64,000 bases of DNA from Blautia sp. (GCA_029257805.1 JARIAR010000009.1:124001-188000); one strand, 5' to 3'; shown: positions 36,173 through 45,044, counted from the first letter of the stretch. Notes: generated from the sequence alone by a model not told the origin. Translations and numbers: made by a program.

Positions 36173-36226
36173 AAAAGGGGATATCGCTTTACCATCTGGA
36201 TCCGATGATTTTGCCACATCCCCTTA
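36173..36226 (-). terminator. Possible terminator of the coaBC-panT-coaX-DUF2007 run
   Basis: On minus, AAGGGGAT (36218-36225) pairs with ATCCCCTT (36175-36182) across a large loop that contains a small CATC/GATG hairpin, and the stem is followed by TTTTGTG. It lies in the convergent gap after the DUF2007 stop at 36231. The long loop makes it only probable. Confidence 0.5.
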
Positions 36227-36230
36227 TATC

Positions 36231-36539
36231 TTATTCAATTGGAATTTCTGCCTCCAAGGCCTCTCTTGCAAGCTCTTCTTCTGATACTTCTTCCTGCTCC
36301 GAAGATATAACTTTAATAAGTTCTTTTGCTATTTCCAGATTATCCGGTGATACATAAATATCTGTTCCAAAAATAGAACCGCCTGCATAAAGCCGCATAT
36401 ATCCACCGCTTCCCCGATCCTGCATCAGACACGGAATATGGTTTTCTTCCAAAATACTTTTTATCAGCCCAAGCTGATAATTACTGGATACTGTTGTTAG
36501 AATAACCGGTTCTTCGCTTTTCTTTTTCTGCTTTTTCAT
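36231..36539 (-). CDS. DUF2007 family putative signal-transducing protein
   Basis: A 102-residue protein with the DUF2007 core: VILTTVSSNYQLGLIKSILEENHIPCLMQD, then GTDIYVSPDNLEIAKELIKVI. This PII-like ferredoxin fold has no assigned biochemical role. The N-terminus is lysine-rich and the C-terminus Glu-rich. It ends the CoA operon, starting 16 bases after coaX. The frame is open into coaX, up to 36584; ATG 36539 follows AAGGA by 11 bases. Confidence 0.82.
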   Translation of the reverse strand: MKKQKKKSEEPVILTTVSSNYQLGLIKSILEENHIPCLMQDRGSGGYMRLYAGGSIFGTDIYVSPDNLEIAKELIKVISSEQEEVSEEELAREALEAEIPIE

Positions 36540-36555
36540 CTGTGCACCATCCTTT

Positions 36556-37323
36556 TCACTGGCAGTTCTTTTTGTAAATTGCAAAAAGCCCTTTTAAAAG
36601 CAAATCTTCATCTAAAATAATTTCTTTTTTACAATATGGAATGATTTTTTTTGCAAGGCCGCCTGTTGCAACAACCGTAGCCTTATGTCCAATTTCTTCT
36701 TCCATTCTTTCTATGCATCCATCAAGAGCCCCTGCGTTGCTGTAAAGCATTCCGCTTTTCATACATTCGATTGTATTTTTTCCAATGATACGCTTTGGTT
36801 CTTCTATCCCGATTCCGCTTAACTGCGAAGCACGGGCTGTAAGAGCATCCAGAGACACCTGAATACCCGGCAGAATCATACCGCCTATATATCTCTTTTT
36901 CTCATCTACTACAGAAATGGTGGTTGCAGTCCCCATATCAATAATAATAAGCGGAACAGGATAATGTGTAATTCCTGCAACTGCATCTGCAACAAGATCT
37001 GCGCCAAGCTGTCCCGGATTATCCATCAGAATATTTAATCCTGTTTTTACTCCCGGTCCCAGAACAACAACTTCTTTTTTTAGGATTTTCTCTGCTGCAA
37101 GACGTACTACATTAGTAATCTGCGGTACAACAGAGGAAAGAATACATCCTTCCACATCTGTCTTTTTTATGTGATAAATATCCAAAATTGTTTTAATATC
37201 TACTGCGTATTCTAATTCTGTTTTTGTTCTTACTGTGGAAATTCTTTCAATAAAATATGTTTTCTCGTTGTCTATACATCCTACTACAATGTTTGTATTT
37301 CCTATATCAATCGCTAAAATCAT
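36556..37323 (-). CDS. coaX: Type III pantothenate kinase
   Basis: A 255-residue ASKHA-fold kinase that phosphorylates pantothenate in the first step of CoA synthesis. It starts MILAIDIGNTNIVVGC, with the phosphate-binding Asp6, and has GADLVADAVAGI and IIDMGTATTISVVDEK, all CoaX motifs. It lies 33 bases after panT and two genes after coaBC, a compact CoA module. Confidence 0.97.
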   Translation of the reverse strand: MILAIDIGNTNIVVGCIDNEKTYFIERISTVRTKTELEYAVDIKTILDIYHIKKTDVEGCILSSVVPQITNVVRLAAEKILKKEVVVLGPGVKTGLNILMDNPGQLGADLVADAVAGITHYPVPLIIIDMGTATTISVVDEKKRYIGGMILPGIQVSLDALTARASQLSGIGIEEPKRIIGKNTIECMKSGMLYSNAGALDGCIERMEEEIGHKATVVATGGLAKKIIPYCKKEIILDEDLLLKGLFAIYKKNCQ

Positions 37324-37356
37324 AATCCTGTCCCTGTCCCTGTTATTTCTTATCTA

Positions 37357-37989
37357 TTACGCAGCTGCAAGTTGTTTTTGTGCAAAAGACAAAAGCGCCT
37401 TTCCAAGAGCTGCCACTAAAACAGCTGCGGCAATTGCTTCCGGGATACCGGATGCAGTTATTGTTCCCATAATCAGCCCCCAAACAGCGTTAGCTGCAAC
37501 TCCCTTTGCAGCTGCATACTGATTTGCAAGTAATTTGTAAATACTTCCCATAACCAGAATGGTGTTTGTTAAAGAGCCAACAAATCCCACAACAGGCAAA
37601 GCCAGTAGGGAATTTACTTTTAATTTTTTTAATGCGATCCAAAGCCATCCAGATACTACGCCAATCAAAATACGACAGCCAATGGAAATCCACAATGCTT
37701 TAAAAATCCCCGTCAAATCACTGCTTAAAAATGGGGAAAAAGCAAAAGAAAGCAGCGTTGGTGCTGTTGTATTGCTTATCATGGAACAGAGGCCAAATAC
37801 CCCTCCCAGAATCGCTCCTGCAGCCGGACCAAGTACAATGGCTCCGATTATTACAGGAATATGGACCGTTGTCGCCTTAATAACCGGAAGCTGTATCATT
37901 CCAAGCGGCGTATTTGCCAGCAGAATAATAATGGCTGCCATAAGTGCAACACTGACCATCCAACGGGTGTCTTTTTTTTGAGTTTTCAT
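37357..37989 (-). CDS. panT: ECF transporter substrate-binding subunit, probably PanT
   Basis: A 210-residue membrane protein with about six hydrophobic helices and the ECF S-component look (VALMAAIIILLANTPLGMIQLP; HIPVIIGAIVLGPAAGAILGGVFG). S components give substrate specificity to energy-coupling factor importers and need EcfA/A'/T, which are not nearby. Lying between coaBC and coaX makes pantothenate the likely substrate. That is inference from context; a folate-type S component would look similar. Confidence 0.82.
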   Translation of the reverse strand: MKTQKKDTRWMVSVALMAAIIILLANTPLGMIQLPVIKATTVHIPVIIGAIVLGPAAGAILGGVFGLCSMISNTTAPTLLSFAFSPFLSSDLTGIFKALWISIGCRILIGVVSGWLWIALKKLKVNSLLALPVVGFVGSLTNTILVMGSIYKLLANQYAAAKGVAANAVWGLIMGTITASGIPEAIAAAVLVAALGKALLSFAQKQLAAA

Positions 37990-38047
37990 GTTGTTTCCTC
38001 CTTGTTATCGTTCCCTTTTGGGATACAATACGGTGCTGGGTTTACAG

Positions 38048-39235
38048 TTACGAATAAAGAATTTTATCCAGAAGTTTTGAAGCTGCATCCTCTTTGCTCA
38101 TAAGCGGGAGTGATACTTCTTCCTTCTGTGTAATCAGAGTCAAAACATTTGTGTCTCCCTGAAATCCGGCTCCTTCTACCTTAAGGTTATTGGCAGCAAC
38201 CATATCCAGGTTTTTTTTCTCAAGTTTTGCTCTGGAATTACCAATCATATTTTGTGTTTCCATGGAAAAGCCACATAGAAACTGATCTGGCTTTTTATGT
38301 TCTCCCAGATATTTCAAAATGTCATCTGTACGTTCCAGTTCAATAGACATCTCTCCATCACTCTTTTTTACTTTCTCACTTTTCACTTCTTTTGGTCGAT
38401 AATCCGCAACTGCTGCAGCTTTTATAATAATATCCTGCTCTTCACTTACAGATTTCACTGCTTCAAACATCTCTTTTGCAGTAACCACCTGAATCACATT
38501 GACAAACGGTGGAGGCAAGATTGCAGTACGTCCGCTGATCAGCGTAACATCTGCCCCTCGAAGCATAGCTGCTTTTGCAATGGCATATCCCATTTTACCG
38601 GAAGAATGATTTGTAATATAACGAACAGGATCTATGGCTTCCTGTGTAGGTCCTGCTGTCACAAGAACTTTTTTCCCAATCATATCTTTTGGAAATGCAA
38701 TTTCTCTTTCTATATGGGAAAAAAGCGTCTCCGGTTCCGGCATCTTCCCTGCTCCTGTAGTTCCACATGCAAGATATCCTGTTGCCGGAGGAATAATTTC
38801 ATATCCATAGTGTTCCAGTATTTTTAGATTATCCTGAACAACAGGATTTTCAAACATATTGGTATTCATGGCTGGCGAAATGATTTTTTTACAGGTACAT
38901 GCCATAACTGTTGTTGTAAGCATATCATCCGCGATTCCATGCGCAAGTTTTCCAATTATATTTGCACTTGCCGGTGCGATTAAAACCACATCTGCCTTCT
39001 GCGCAATGGAAACATGCTCTACCTGAAATTGAAAATTACGATCAAATGTATCTACCAGACATTTTGTTCCTGTAAGAGATTCAAATGTTACAGGCGTTAT
39101 AAAATTTGTTGCATTTTTTGTCATCAGCACATGCACTTCTGCATGCTGTTTTTTTAAAGCGCTGGCAAGAGAAGCAATTTTATACGCTGCAATACTGCCA
39201 GTCACACCAAGTAAAATTGTCTTTCCCTGAAACAT
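38048..39235 (-). CDS. coaBC: Phosphopantothenoylcysteine decarboxylase/phosphopantothenate-cysteine ligase CoaBC
   Basis: A 395-residue bifunctional CoA enzyme. The FMN-dependent decarboxylase (CoaC) spans about 1-190, with ILLGVTGSIAAYK, PAMNTNMFENPV and the Cys in GYLACGTTGAGKMPEPE. The ligase (CoaB) spans about 190-395, with KVLVTAGPTQEAIDPVRYITNHSSGKMGYA and KKPDQFLCGFSMET. It heads the panT-coaX-DUF2007 run. A promoter lies at 39289-39318. Confidence 0.97.
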   Translation of the reverse strand: MFQGKTILLGVTGSIAAYKIASLASALKKQHAEVHVLMTKNATNFITPVTFESLTGTKCLVDTFDRNFQFQVEHVSIAQKADVVLIAPASANIIGKLAHGIADDMLTTTVMACTCKKIISPAMNTNMFENPVVQDNLKILEHYGYEIIPPATGYLACGTTGAGKMPEPETLFSHIEREIAFPKDMIGKKVLVTAGPTQEAIDPVRYITNHSSGKMGYAIAKAAMLRGADVTLISGRTAILPPPFVNVIQVVTAKEMFEAVKSVSEEQDIIIKAAAVADYRPKEVKSEKVKKSDGEMSIELERTDDILKYLGEHKKPDQFLCGFSMETQNMIGNSRAKLEKKNLDMVAANNLKVEGAGFQGDTNVLTLITQKEEVSLPLMSKEDAASKLLDKILYS

Positions 39236-39288
39236 ATATCCCCACTCCTTACAGATCTTCTCATACTTCTTTCATACATACTTGTTTT

Positions 39289-39318
39289 ATTATAGATCAA
39301 TCCTCTTCTAAAATGCAA
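39289..39318 (-). promoter_or_regulatory. Promoter of the CoA operon
   Basis: On minus, TTGCAT (39313-39318) and TATAAT (39289-39294) with an 18-base spacer, about 54 bases before the coaBC ATG. AAGGAGTGGGG is the RBS. Confidence 0.6.
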
Positions 39319-39363
39319 TGAACTTTTCATTGTTTTTATTTTTATACATCTTTTTTTACTCCA

Positions 39364-39392
39364 TTGTAAATTTTAATGTAACCATGTATACT
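39364..39392 (+). promoter_or_regulatory. Promoter of mnmM
   Basis: TTGTAA (39364-39369) and TATACT (39387-39392) with a 17-base spacer, 27 bases before the ATG. Confidence 0.7.
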
Positions 39393-39418
39393 AATCTAAA
39401 AAAAGGAAATTTATATTT

Positions 39419-39982
39419 ATGAAAAATTTTCAAATCACAGAATGGTGTGCCAGATTTATCCGGGAGCAAATAACAGAAGGAGACATCTGTATAGACGCTA
39501 CTATGGGAAATGGAAGCGACACTCTCCTTTTAAGTTGCCTTTGCGGCAAATCCGGCCATGTTTTTGCTTTTGATATCCAGGAACAGGCGCTCATTTCAAC
39601 GCGAAGAAAACTCCAGCGGGAAAACGCTCCGGAAAACTACACTTTAATTCATGCATCTCATACAGAAATGCAGCAATATGCAGAAAAAGAAAGCGTAAGC
39701 TGCATTGTTTTTAATTTCGGTTACCTTCCAGGAGGCGACCATAAACTTGCAACAACAAAAGAAACCAGTGTCCCTGCAATGGAGCAGGCGCTTTCTCTTT
39801 TAAAAAAAGGAGGCATTCTTTCTTTATGTATATACAGCGGAGGAGATTCCGGATTCGAAGAACGGGATGCTGTTCTGTCATGGCTGAAAGCTCTAAATCC
39901 TCGTAAATTTCTTGTAATAAAAAGTGATTTTTATAATCGCCCCAATCATCCTCCCATTCCGGTTCTTGTAATTAAACTATAA
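39419..39982 (+). CDS. mnmM: YtqB/MnmM-type SAM methyltransferase
   Basis: A 187-residue class I methyltransferase of the family once called rRNA methylase YtqB (PF06962). It has DATMGNGSDTLLLS (the SAM loop), VFAFDIQEQALISTRRKL and NFGYLPGGDHKLATTKETS, which marks this family. YtqB of Bacillus has been identified as MnmM, which makes mnm5s2U at tRNA position 34. The C-terminal FYNRPNHPPIPVLVIKL is typical. It is monocistronic and convergent with the ASCH gene. Confidence 0.88.
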   Translation: MKNFQITEWCARFIREQITEGDICIDATMGNGSDTLLLSCLCGKSGHVFAFDIQEQALISTRRKLQRENAPENYTLIHASHTEMQQYAEKESVSCIVFNFGYLPGGDHKLATTKETSVPAMEQALSLLKKGGILSLCIYSGGDSGFEERDAVLSWLKALNPRKFLVIKSDFYNRPNHPPIPVLVIKL

Positions 39983-40009
39983 GTACGGTTATCTATCGCC
40001 AGCACACGT

Positions 40010-40450
40010 TTATTGTTTATAAACAACCTCAAATTCTTCACAAACTACTTTCATGTCAAGGGTAAATTCCAATCCTGCCGGAGCCAAACATGCTGTAAAA
40101 AATTTTTTGTGAGTTTCTCTCCAGAAATCCAAGGATTTATCTCCTTCTCCTTCTTTATATGCATGTTCTGCCGATACCTCATTAAATGGAACAACGCTTA
40201 CTTTCTTTGTTTGAATAATACAAACAGCATTATCTTTAGAATCTAAAACGATACTATACACTCCTGTTTCAGGTAATGGCTCGTTTTCTAATACATATAA
40301 GGGATAAGCAGAAGAAGTCGCTGTTTTAACACCTATTTGAACTAAATCTGCAAGTAAATCCGCATCCTCCCCAAATGCCCATGTTTCATAATGACACCCG
40401 GCAGGGTTATTGTTTTTAGCAAAAGCTGCCCAAAGTTCTTTTCCTGTCAT
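40010..40450 (-). CDS. ASCH domain protein
   Basis: A 146-residue protein with an ASCH beta-barrel fold: GVKTATSSAYPLYVLENEPLPETGVYSIVLDSKDNAVCIIQTKKVSVVPFNEVS, then a DFWRETHKKFF segment. ASCH proteins are RNA-binding or act on modified nucleosides; E. coli YqfB hydrolyses N4-acetylcytidine. This one is longer than YqfB and closer to the ASC-1-like group, so the activity is unknown. Its stop lies inside a 14-base palindrome (TTGTTTATAAACAA), probably by chance. Confidence 0.82.
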   Translation of the reverse strand: MTGKELWAAFAKNNNPAGCHYETWAFGEDADLLADLVQIGVKTATSSAYPLYVLENEPLPETGVYSIVLDSKDNAVCIIQTKKVSVVPFNEVSAEHAYKEGEGDKSLDFWRETHKKFFTACLAPAGLEFTLDMKVVCEEFEVVYKQ

Positions 40451-40532
40451 AATCTCTTCCTCATTAAATTTTTATTTATCTCTAAATTTATTATACTATA
40501 TTGCCAATGGAAAAAACAGCACATTTAAACCT

Positions 40533-40562
40533 CAAAAAGGCACTGGACATAATCCAGTGCCA
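40533..40562 (-). terminator. Intrinsic terminator of trpS-cyclophilin
   Basis: On minus, GGCACTGGA (40553-40561) pairs with TCCAGTGCC (40539-40547) over a 5-base loop, followed by TTTTT. It begins 38 bases after the cyclophilin stop. Confidence 0.9.
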
Positions 40563-40599
40563 ACTTTATTATATTCTGAAATGGCATTACCGCCATTCT

Positions 40600-41310
40600 T
40601 TAATCAACGATACAAATATCTTCTATAACCGGTTGCTCCGGTGTATCCACAAGCCCATTGCTGTTAATTGGCTTTGCTTCTTTACAGATTTCATCTACAA
40701 TCTCCATTCCATCTGTTACATGACCAAATGCAGCATAGTCGCCATCCAGATAATCACTGTCAGCCTGTACTATAAAAAACTGTGAACTTGCACTGTCCGG
40801 ATCAGAAGAACGAGCCATGGAAAGCGTTCCCCTTGTATGAGAAATCTTATTTTCCACCCCATTGTTGGAAAATTCTCCTTTTACATTTTCTTCCGCTCCA
40901 CCAGTTCCGTCGCCTTTGGGATCTCCCCCCTGCATCATAAATCCATCAATAATACGGTGAAATGTCAGTCCATCATAAAAATCTTCCTGAGCCAGTTTTA
41001 CAAAGTTTGTCACAGTAAGAGGTGCTGTATCTGCATCCAGTTCCATTTTTATTGTTCCATAATCTTTTAAAATCAGTTCTGCATGATGGATTCCATTTAA
41101 AGGCTTAGATACATCAAGTTTTTTTGCCTCTTCGGAAGATTCTTTGCTCTCTTCCGGTTCTTTTGCCTCTTCCTCTGTTCCATCGCTTAATTCATTACCT
41201 TCTAATGCAGCTTCTTCTGTTTTTTCTTTTTCTTCTGCACTTCCACAGCCACTTAAAAGAGAAGCGCTTAAAGCTGCCATACAAAATACTGTCCAAAATT
41301 TACGTTTCAT
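40600..41310 (-). CDS. Cyclophilin-type peptidylprolyl isomerase lipoprotein
   Basis: A 236-residue secreted lipoprotein. The signal peptide ends in lipobox LLSGC (Cys22), then a Glu/Ser-rich linker runs to about residue 75. The cyclophilin domain has GTIKMELDADTAPLTVTNFVKL, FHRIIDGFMMQGGDP with the catalytic Arg, GTLSMARSSDPDSASSQFFI and AAFGHVTDGMEIVD. It is anchored outside the membrane, where it isomerises prolyl bonds of exported proteins. It lies 21 bases after trpS, so is probably co-transcribed. Confidence 0.95.
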   Translation of the reverse strand: MKRKFWTVFCMAALSASLLSGCGSAEEKEKTEEAALEGNELSDGTEEEAKEPEESKESSEEAKKLDVSKPLNGIHHAELILKDYGTIKMELDADTAPLTVTNFVKLAQEDFYDGLTFHRIIDGFMMQGGDPKGDGTGGAEENVKGEFSNNGVENKISHTRGTLSMARSSDPDSASSQFFIVQADSDYLDGDYAAFGHVTDGMEIVDEICKEAKPINSNGLVDTPEQPVIEDICIVD

Positions 41311-41331
41311 ATTTTTTGTTTTTCCTCCGGT

Positions 41332-42336
41332 TTAACGAATACGATCTGGAAATCCTACTTTCCTCTGAACTTTACGCAGGGTTTTTGTTGCATAATAATT
41401 AGCTTTATCTGCGTTTTCTTTAATAATAGAATCAATATAAGCCTTGTCTTTAGATAATCTTTCAAATTCATCCTGAAGAGGTTTCAGAACACTGATCACT
41501 GCTTCTCCTACTGCAGGTTTCAATTCCCCATATCCCTTGCCTTCAAATTCTTTCACTGCTTCAGCAGGTGTTTTTCCTGTACATGCACTATAAATATCAA
41601 GAAGATTTTTAATTCCTGGCTGCTCATCACTGTAACGGATGCACCCTTCTGAATCGGTTACCGCCCGTTTACATTTACGCATGATGGTATCCGGATCATC
41701 CATGAGATAAATACTGCCATTTGGATTTTCATCTGATTTTGACATCTTTTTGGATGGTTCCTGCAAACTCATGATCTTGGCTCCCACTTTTCCAATATAA
41801 GCTTCCGGAACCGTAAAGACGTCCCCATAGATATTGTTGAAACGCTCTGCTATATTTCTTGTAAGTTCCAAATGCTGCATCTGGTCAATTCCCACAGGAA
41901 CAACATCTGCCTGATAAAGAAGAATATCCGCTGCCATCAAAACCGGATAAGTAAACAGACCGGCATTTATATTGTCTGCATGCTTCGCTGACTTATCTTT
42001 AAACTGTGTCATTCGATTTAATTCACCCATGTATGTAAAACAATTTAAAATCCAGGCAAGTTCTGCATGTCCGGAAACATGAGACTGATAATAAATACAG
42101 TTTTTCTCCGGATCAAGACCTGCAGCAATATAAAGAGTCAGAAGATTTCTTGCACGTTTACGAAGAGTCGCCGGATCCTGTCTTACAGTAATGGAATGCA
42201 TATCTACCACACTATAAAAACACTCATATTCATCACTTAAAGTGATCCAGTTTTTTAATGCTCCCAGATAATTTCCAAGAGTAAGATTTCCCGTTGCCTG
42301 CATTCCGCTGAACAACACTTTTTTTCCGTCTATCAT
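41332..42336 (-). CDS. trpS: Tryptophan-tRNA ligase
   Basis: A 334-residue class I aminoacyl-tRNA synthetase. The HIGH-like motif is in LTLGNYLGALKNW and KMSKS is in PSKKMSKSDENP; it ends in an anticodon-binding helical domain. Length is typical. The frame is open to 42363, but GGAGGGAAACAATTATG sets the start at 42336. The promoter is at 42395-42423. I saw no T-box in the short leader. Confidence 0.97.
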   Translation of the reverse strand: MIDGKKVLFSGMQATGNLTLGNYLGALKNWITLSDEYECFYSVVDMHSITVRQDPATLRKRARNLLTLYIAAGLDPEKNCIYYQSHVSGHAELAWILNCFTYMGELNRMTQFKDKSAKHADNINAGLFTYPVLMAADILLYQADVVPVGIDQMQHLELTRNIAERFNNIYGDVFTVPEAYIGKVGAKIMSLQEPSKKMSKSDENPNGSIYLMDDPDTIMRKCKRAVTDSEGCIRYSDEQPGIKNLLDIYSACTGKTPAEAVKEFEGKGYGELKPAVGEAVISVLKPLQDEFERLSKDKAYIDSIIKENADKANYYATKTLRKVQRKVGFPDRIR

Positions 42337-42394
42337 AATTGTTTCCCTCCAAAAATATATCATTTTCTTTGTATAAAATGACTCGGTATTTTCT

Positions 42395-42423
42395 AGTTTA
42401 ACATTCTATTAAAGTAAAGTCAA
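42395..42423 (-). promoter_or_regulatory. Promoter of trpS
   Basis: On minus, TTGACT (42418-42423) and TAAACT (42395-42400) with a 17-base spacer, about 59 bases before the trpS ATG. Confidence 0.65.
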
Positions 42424-42440
42424 TTCCCTGCACTTGTCTA

Positions 42441-42467
42441 TTGATGTATTCTCTGTTAAAATATAAT
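42441..42467 (+). promoter_or_regulatory. Probable luxS promoter
   Basis: TATAAT at 42462-42467 is preceded by TTGATG (42441-42446) with a short 15-base spacer. The -10 box is convincing, the -35 less so. Confidence 0.45.
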
Positions 42468-42501
42468 TTAAAGGAAAATTTTAAAAGAAAGGACTATTTT
42501 T

Positions 42502-42981
42502 ATGGAAAAAATTACAAGCTTTACAATAGACCATTTAAAACTACAGCCAGGTGTATATGTATCGAGAAAAGATACTGTAGGAGATAACGTTATTACGACT
42601 TTTGACATTCGTATGACCTCCCCAAATGAAGAACCTGTTATGAACACAGCAGAACTTCATACAATCGAACATCTCGCTGCAACTTTTCTTCGAAATCATA
42701 AAGATTTTGGAACTAAAATGCTCTATTGGGGACCTATGGGATGTCGTACCGGAAATTATCTTCTTTTAAACGGAGACTATGAATCAAAAGATATTGTCCC
42801 TCTCCTTATTGAAACGTTTGAATTTATTCGGGATTTCCAAGGCGATGTGCCTGGGGCATCTGCAAAAGACTGCGGAAATTATCTGGATATGAATCTTGGC
42901 ATGGCAAAATATCTTGCAGATAAATTTTTAAAAGAAGTCCTTTACGATATAAAACCCGAACGTCTCGTTTATCCGCAATAA
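42502..42981 (+). CDS. luxS: S-ribosylhomocysteine lyase LuxS
   Basis: A 159-residue metalloenzyme that splits S-ribosylhomocysteine to homocysteine and DPD, the autoinducer-2 precursor. The metal ligands are His53 and His57 in LHTIEHLAATFLRNH and Cys124 in AKDCGNYLDMNL; the catalytic Cys81 is in GPMGCRTG. It stands alone with its own terminator; no pfs gene is adjacent. Confidence 0.98.
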   Translation: MEKITSFTIDHLKLQPGVYVSRKDTVGDNVITTFDIRMTSPNEEPVMNTAELHTIEHLAATFLRNHKDFGTKMLYWGPMGCRTGNYLLLNGDYESKDIVPLLIETFEFIRDFQGDVPGASAKDCGNYLDMNLGMAKYLADKFLKEVLYDIKPERLVYPQ

Positions 42982-43007
42982 CCTGAAAGCTATTTTTGCC
43001 AAAAAAA

Positions 43008-43048
43008 GAAAAGCTATGGTTTTTGAAACCATGGCTTTTCTTTTCTTT
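43008..43048 (+). terminator. Bidirectional terminator between luxS and the SH3 lipoprotein gene
   Basis: GAAAAGCTATGGTTT (43008-43022) pairs with AAACCATGGCTTTTC (43026-43040), with one G-U, around a 3-base loop. Both strands have T-rich tracts after it (TTTTCTTT on plus, TTTTTTT on minus). It serves both convergent genes. Confidence 0.88.
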
Positions 43049-43481
43049 ACTGCTGTGGCTGCGGTGCTTCTGCAGTAACTGCAGTTACATAATCCCCGGA
43101 CACATAACATGTCTGTCCTTCATATTCCACACGAATCCATCCATTTTCACATACGCCTGTACTATTTAACTGAGTACCGGCTGCTACACTGCCTACCATG
43201 TCTGCTTCTGCATTACAGTCTGCACGAAGATTAATATCTGAATTGGCCTGATATGTTCCGTTTTTTACTTCCACTTTCACGCCTCCCGGAGTCTGTTCCA
43301 TGACCGGAGCAGGAGTTGGCGTTACCTCCGGTGTAGGAGTTACTGCTGGTGTAGGGGTCGGTTCTGGCGTAGGGGTTGCTTTCACAACTGTCACAACTGC
43401 ATCTGTTCCTTCTGTAAATCCACAGCCGGAAATACAAAGGGCTAATCCTAAAAGCATAACAAGAAGTCCTGCTCTTTTCAT
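43047..43481 (-). CDS. SH3-domain lipoprotein
   Basis: A 144-residue surface lipoprotein. The signal peptide (residues 1-19) ends at lipobox CISGC (Cys20). A Thr/Pro repeat linker (TPTPEPTPTPAVTPTPEV) covers about residues 36-60. A bacterial SH3 domain follows at about 82-130 (DINLRADCNAEADMVGSVAAGTQL; GWIRVEYEGQTCYVSGDYV). Such domains usually bind cell wall. AAGGAGGAACTAGAATG fixes the start well inside the open frame, which runs to 43589. The stop overlaps the terminator region. Confidence 0.88.
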   Translation of the reverse strand: MKRAGLLVMLLGLALCISGCGFTEGTDAVVTVVKATPTPEPTPTPAVTPTPEVTPTPAPVMEQTPGGVKVEVKNGTYQANSDINLRADCNAEADMVGSVAAGTQLNSTGVCENGWIRVEYEGQTCYVSGDYVTAVTAEAPQPQQ

Positions 43482-43560
43482 TCTAGTTCCTCCTTTAAAG
43501 CACTGTATTCCTCTCTGAAGCAGGGAAGATACAGATTCTAGTTCTCTTATCTCTCTCAAC

Positions 43561-43589
43561 AATATACATGATTCCATGAAATTATGCAA
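43561..43589 (-). promoter_or_regulatory. Promoter of the SH3 lipoprotein gene
   Basis: On minus, TTGCAT (43584-43589) and TATATT (43561-43566) with a 17-base spacer, about 80 bases before the ATG. Confidence 0.65.
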
Positions 43590-43598
43590 GCAAATAAT

Positions 43599-45017
43599 CT
43601 AAAAACGAAAATCTCTCTTTCCCTTTTCAATTTCCTTCAAATTGTACATACAGATCTCCCTTGTTTTGTCACGTTCAATATTTTTCAATTCTTTTTGAAT
43701 CAATTTCGAACCCTTTTCTTTTGTTTCAGGAGAAGCATAATCTTCCAGATATTCCTTTAATGTCATAAGGGCATTCGGATGACAGCAGTTAGCGATCTGA
43801 CCTGATTTTACAAGAGACATAAATCGGTCTCCTGTACGTCCCTCCCGATAACAGGCTGTACAAAAACTTGGTATATATCCCAGCTCTAAAAGCCAGTTTA
43901 CCACTTCATCCAAAGTTCTGGTATCACTGACATCAAACTGTGCAGAATTCTCTTCTTCTGTCTCTGGTTCTGCATATCCCCCTACAGAAGTACGAGAACC
44001 GCCACTGATCTGAGAAATTCCTAATTCCAGAACTTTCTCCCGGCACTTCACCGATTCACGGGTAGATATAATCATTCCTGTATAAGGAACCGCAATACGA
44101 ATCACTGCTACGATTTTCTGGAAAATCTCATCTGGTACTGCATTGGAAAAATCCGCCGTATCAATATCATCCGCCGGACAGATACGAGGCACACTAATGG
44201 TATGAGGTCCCACTCCAAACCGAGCCTCCAGATGCTCTGCATGCATTAAAATTCCTACAAAATCATAACGATATGTTTCCAGTCCAAACAAAACACCACA
44301 CCCTACGTCATCAATTCCAGCTTCCATAGCTCTATCCATAGCCTCTGTATGATATGCATAATCGCTTTTCGGTCCTGTTGGATGAAGTGCCTCATAACTT
44401 TCTTTATTATAAGTTTCCTGGAAAAGAATATAGGTACCGATTCCTGCCTCTTTTAGCTTTCGATAATTTTCTACTGTTGTTGCGGCAATATTCACATTCA
44501 CACGACGAATGGCTCCGTTTTTATGTTTGATCTGATAAATAGTCTTAATACTTTCCAAAACGTATTCGATCGGACTGTTTTTAGGATCTTCTCCAGTTTC
44601 CAGGGCCAGACGTTTGTGTCCCATATCCTGTAAAGCCATAACTTCCTGTTGAATTTCCTCCTGTGTCAGTTTTTTTCTGCGTATATGCTTATTTTTTGCA
44701 TGATATGGACAGTATACACAACCATTAACACAATAATTTGAAAGATACAAAGGTGCAAACATTACAATACGATTTCCATAAAATTTTTGTTTGATCTCCT
44801 TTGCAACTTTATACATTTTTTCTATTAATACAGGATCCTCACATTCCAGAAGAAGTGCTGCTTCTCTATGAGTAAGACCCTTACAGTCTCTCGCCCTTTC
44901 AATAAGAGCTTCTATTAATTCTTTATTATTTTTATTATCTGAAGCATAAGCAAGAGTTGATAAAATCTCCTCATGATCTATAAACTCTGATGCTTTTGAT
45001 GAATGAACATTGTACAT
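43599..45017 (-). CDS. hydG: [FeFe] hydrogenase maturase HydG
   Basis: A 472-residue radical SAM enzyme that cleaves tyrosine to give the CO and CN ligands of the hydrogenase H-cluster. The radical SAM cluster cysteines are 96, 100 and 103 (YCVNGCVYC). The auxiliary cluster is the C-terminal CX2CX22C (Cys386, Cys389, Cys412 in CTACYREGRTGDRF and NCC), which separates HydG from ThiH. No hydE, hydF or hydrogenase gene lies nearby. It follows an XdhC-like gene by 27 bases and probably shares its transcript. Confidence 0.95.
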   Translation of the reverse strand: MYNVHSSKASEFIDHEEILSTLAYASDNKNNKELIEALIERARDCKGLTHREAALLLECEDPVLIEKMYKVAKEIKQKFYGNRIVMFAPLYLSNYCVNGCVYCPYHAKNKHIRRKKLTQEEIQQEVMALQDMGHKRLALETGEDPKNSPIEYVLESIKTIYQIKHKNGAIRRVNVNIAATTVENYRKLKEAGIGTYILFQETYNKESYEALHPTGPKSDYAYHTEAMDRAMEAGIDDVGCGVLFGLETYRYDFVGILMHAEHLEARFGVGPHTISVPRICPADDIDTADFSNAVPDEIFQKIVAVIRIAVPYTGMIISTRESVKCREKVLELGISQISGGSRTSVGGYAEPETEEENSAQFDVSDTRTLDEVVNWLLELGYIPSFCTACYREGRTGDRFMSLVKSGQIANCCHPNALMTLKEYLEDYASPETKEKGSKLIQKELKNIERDKTREICMYNLKEIEKGKRDFRF

Positions 45018-45044
45018 ATCTTTTGCCTCTCTCTCTTTCTTTCA

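Noticed and set aside
40013..40026. 14-base palindrome TTGTTTATAAACAA
   Set aside because: It lies in the last codons and stop of the ASCH gene, is wholly AT-biased and has no U-tract; most likely chance.
41332..42400. T-box or trp-type leader for trpS
   Set aside because: The predicted leader is about 50 nt, with no T-box consensus (GGTGGTACCGCG-like) and no terminator before the start codon.
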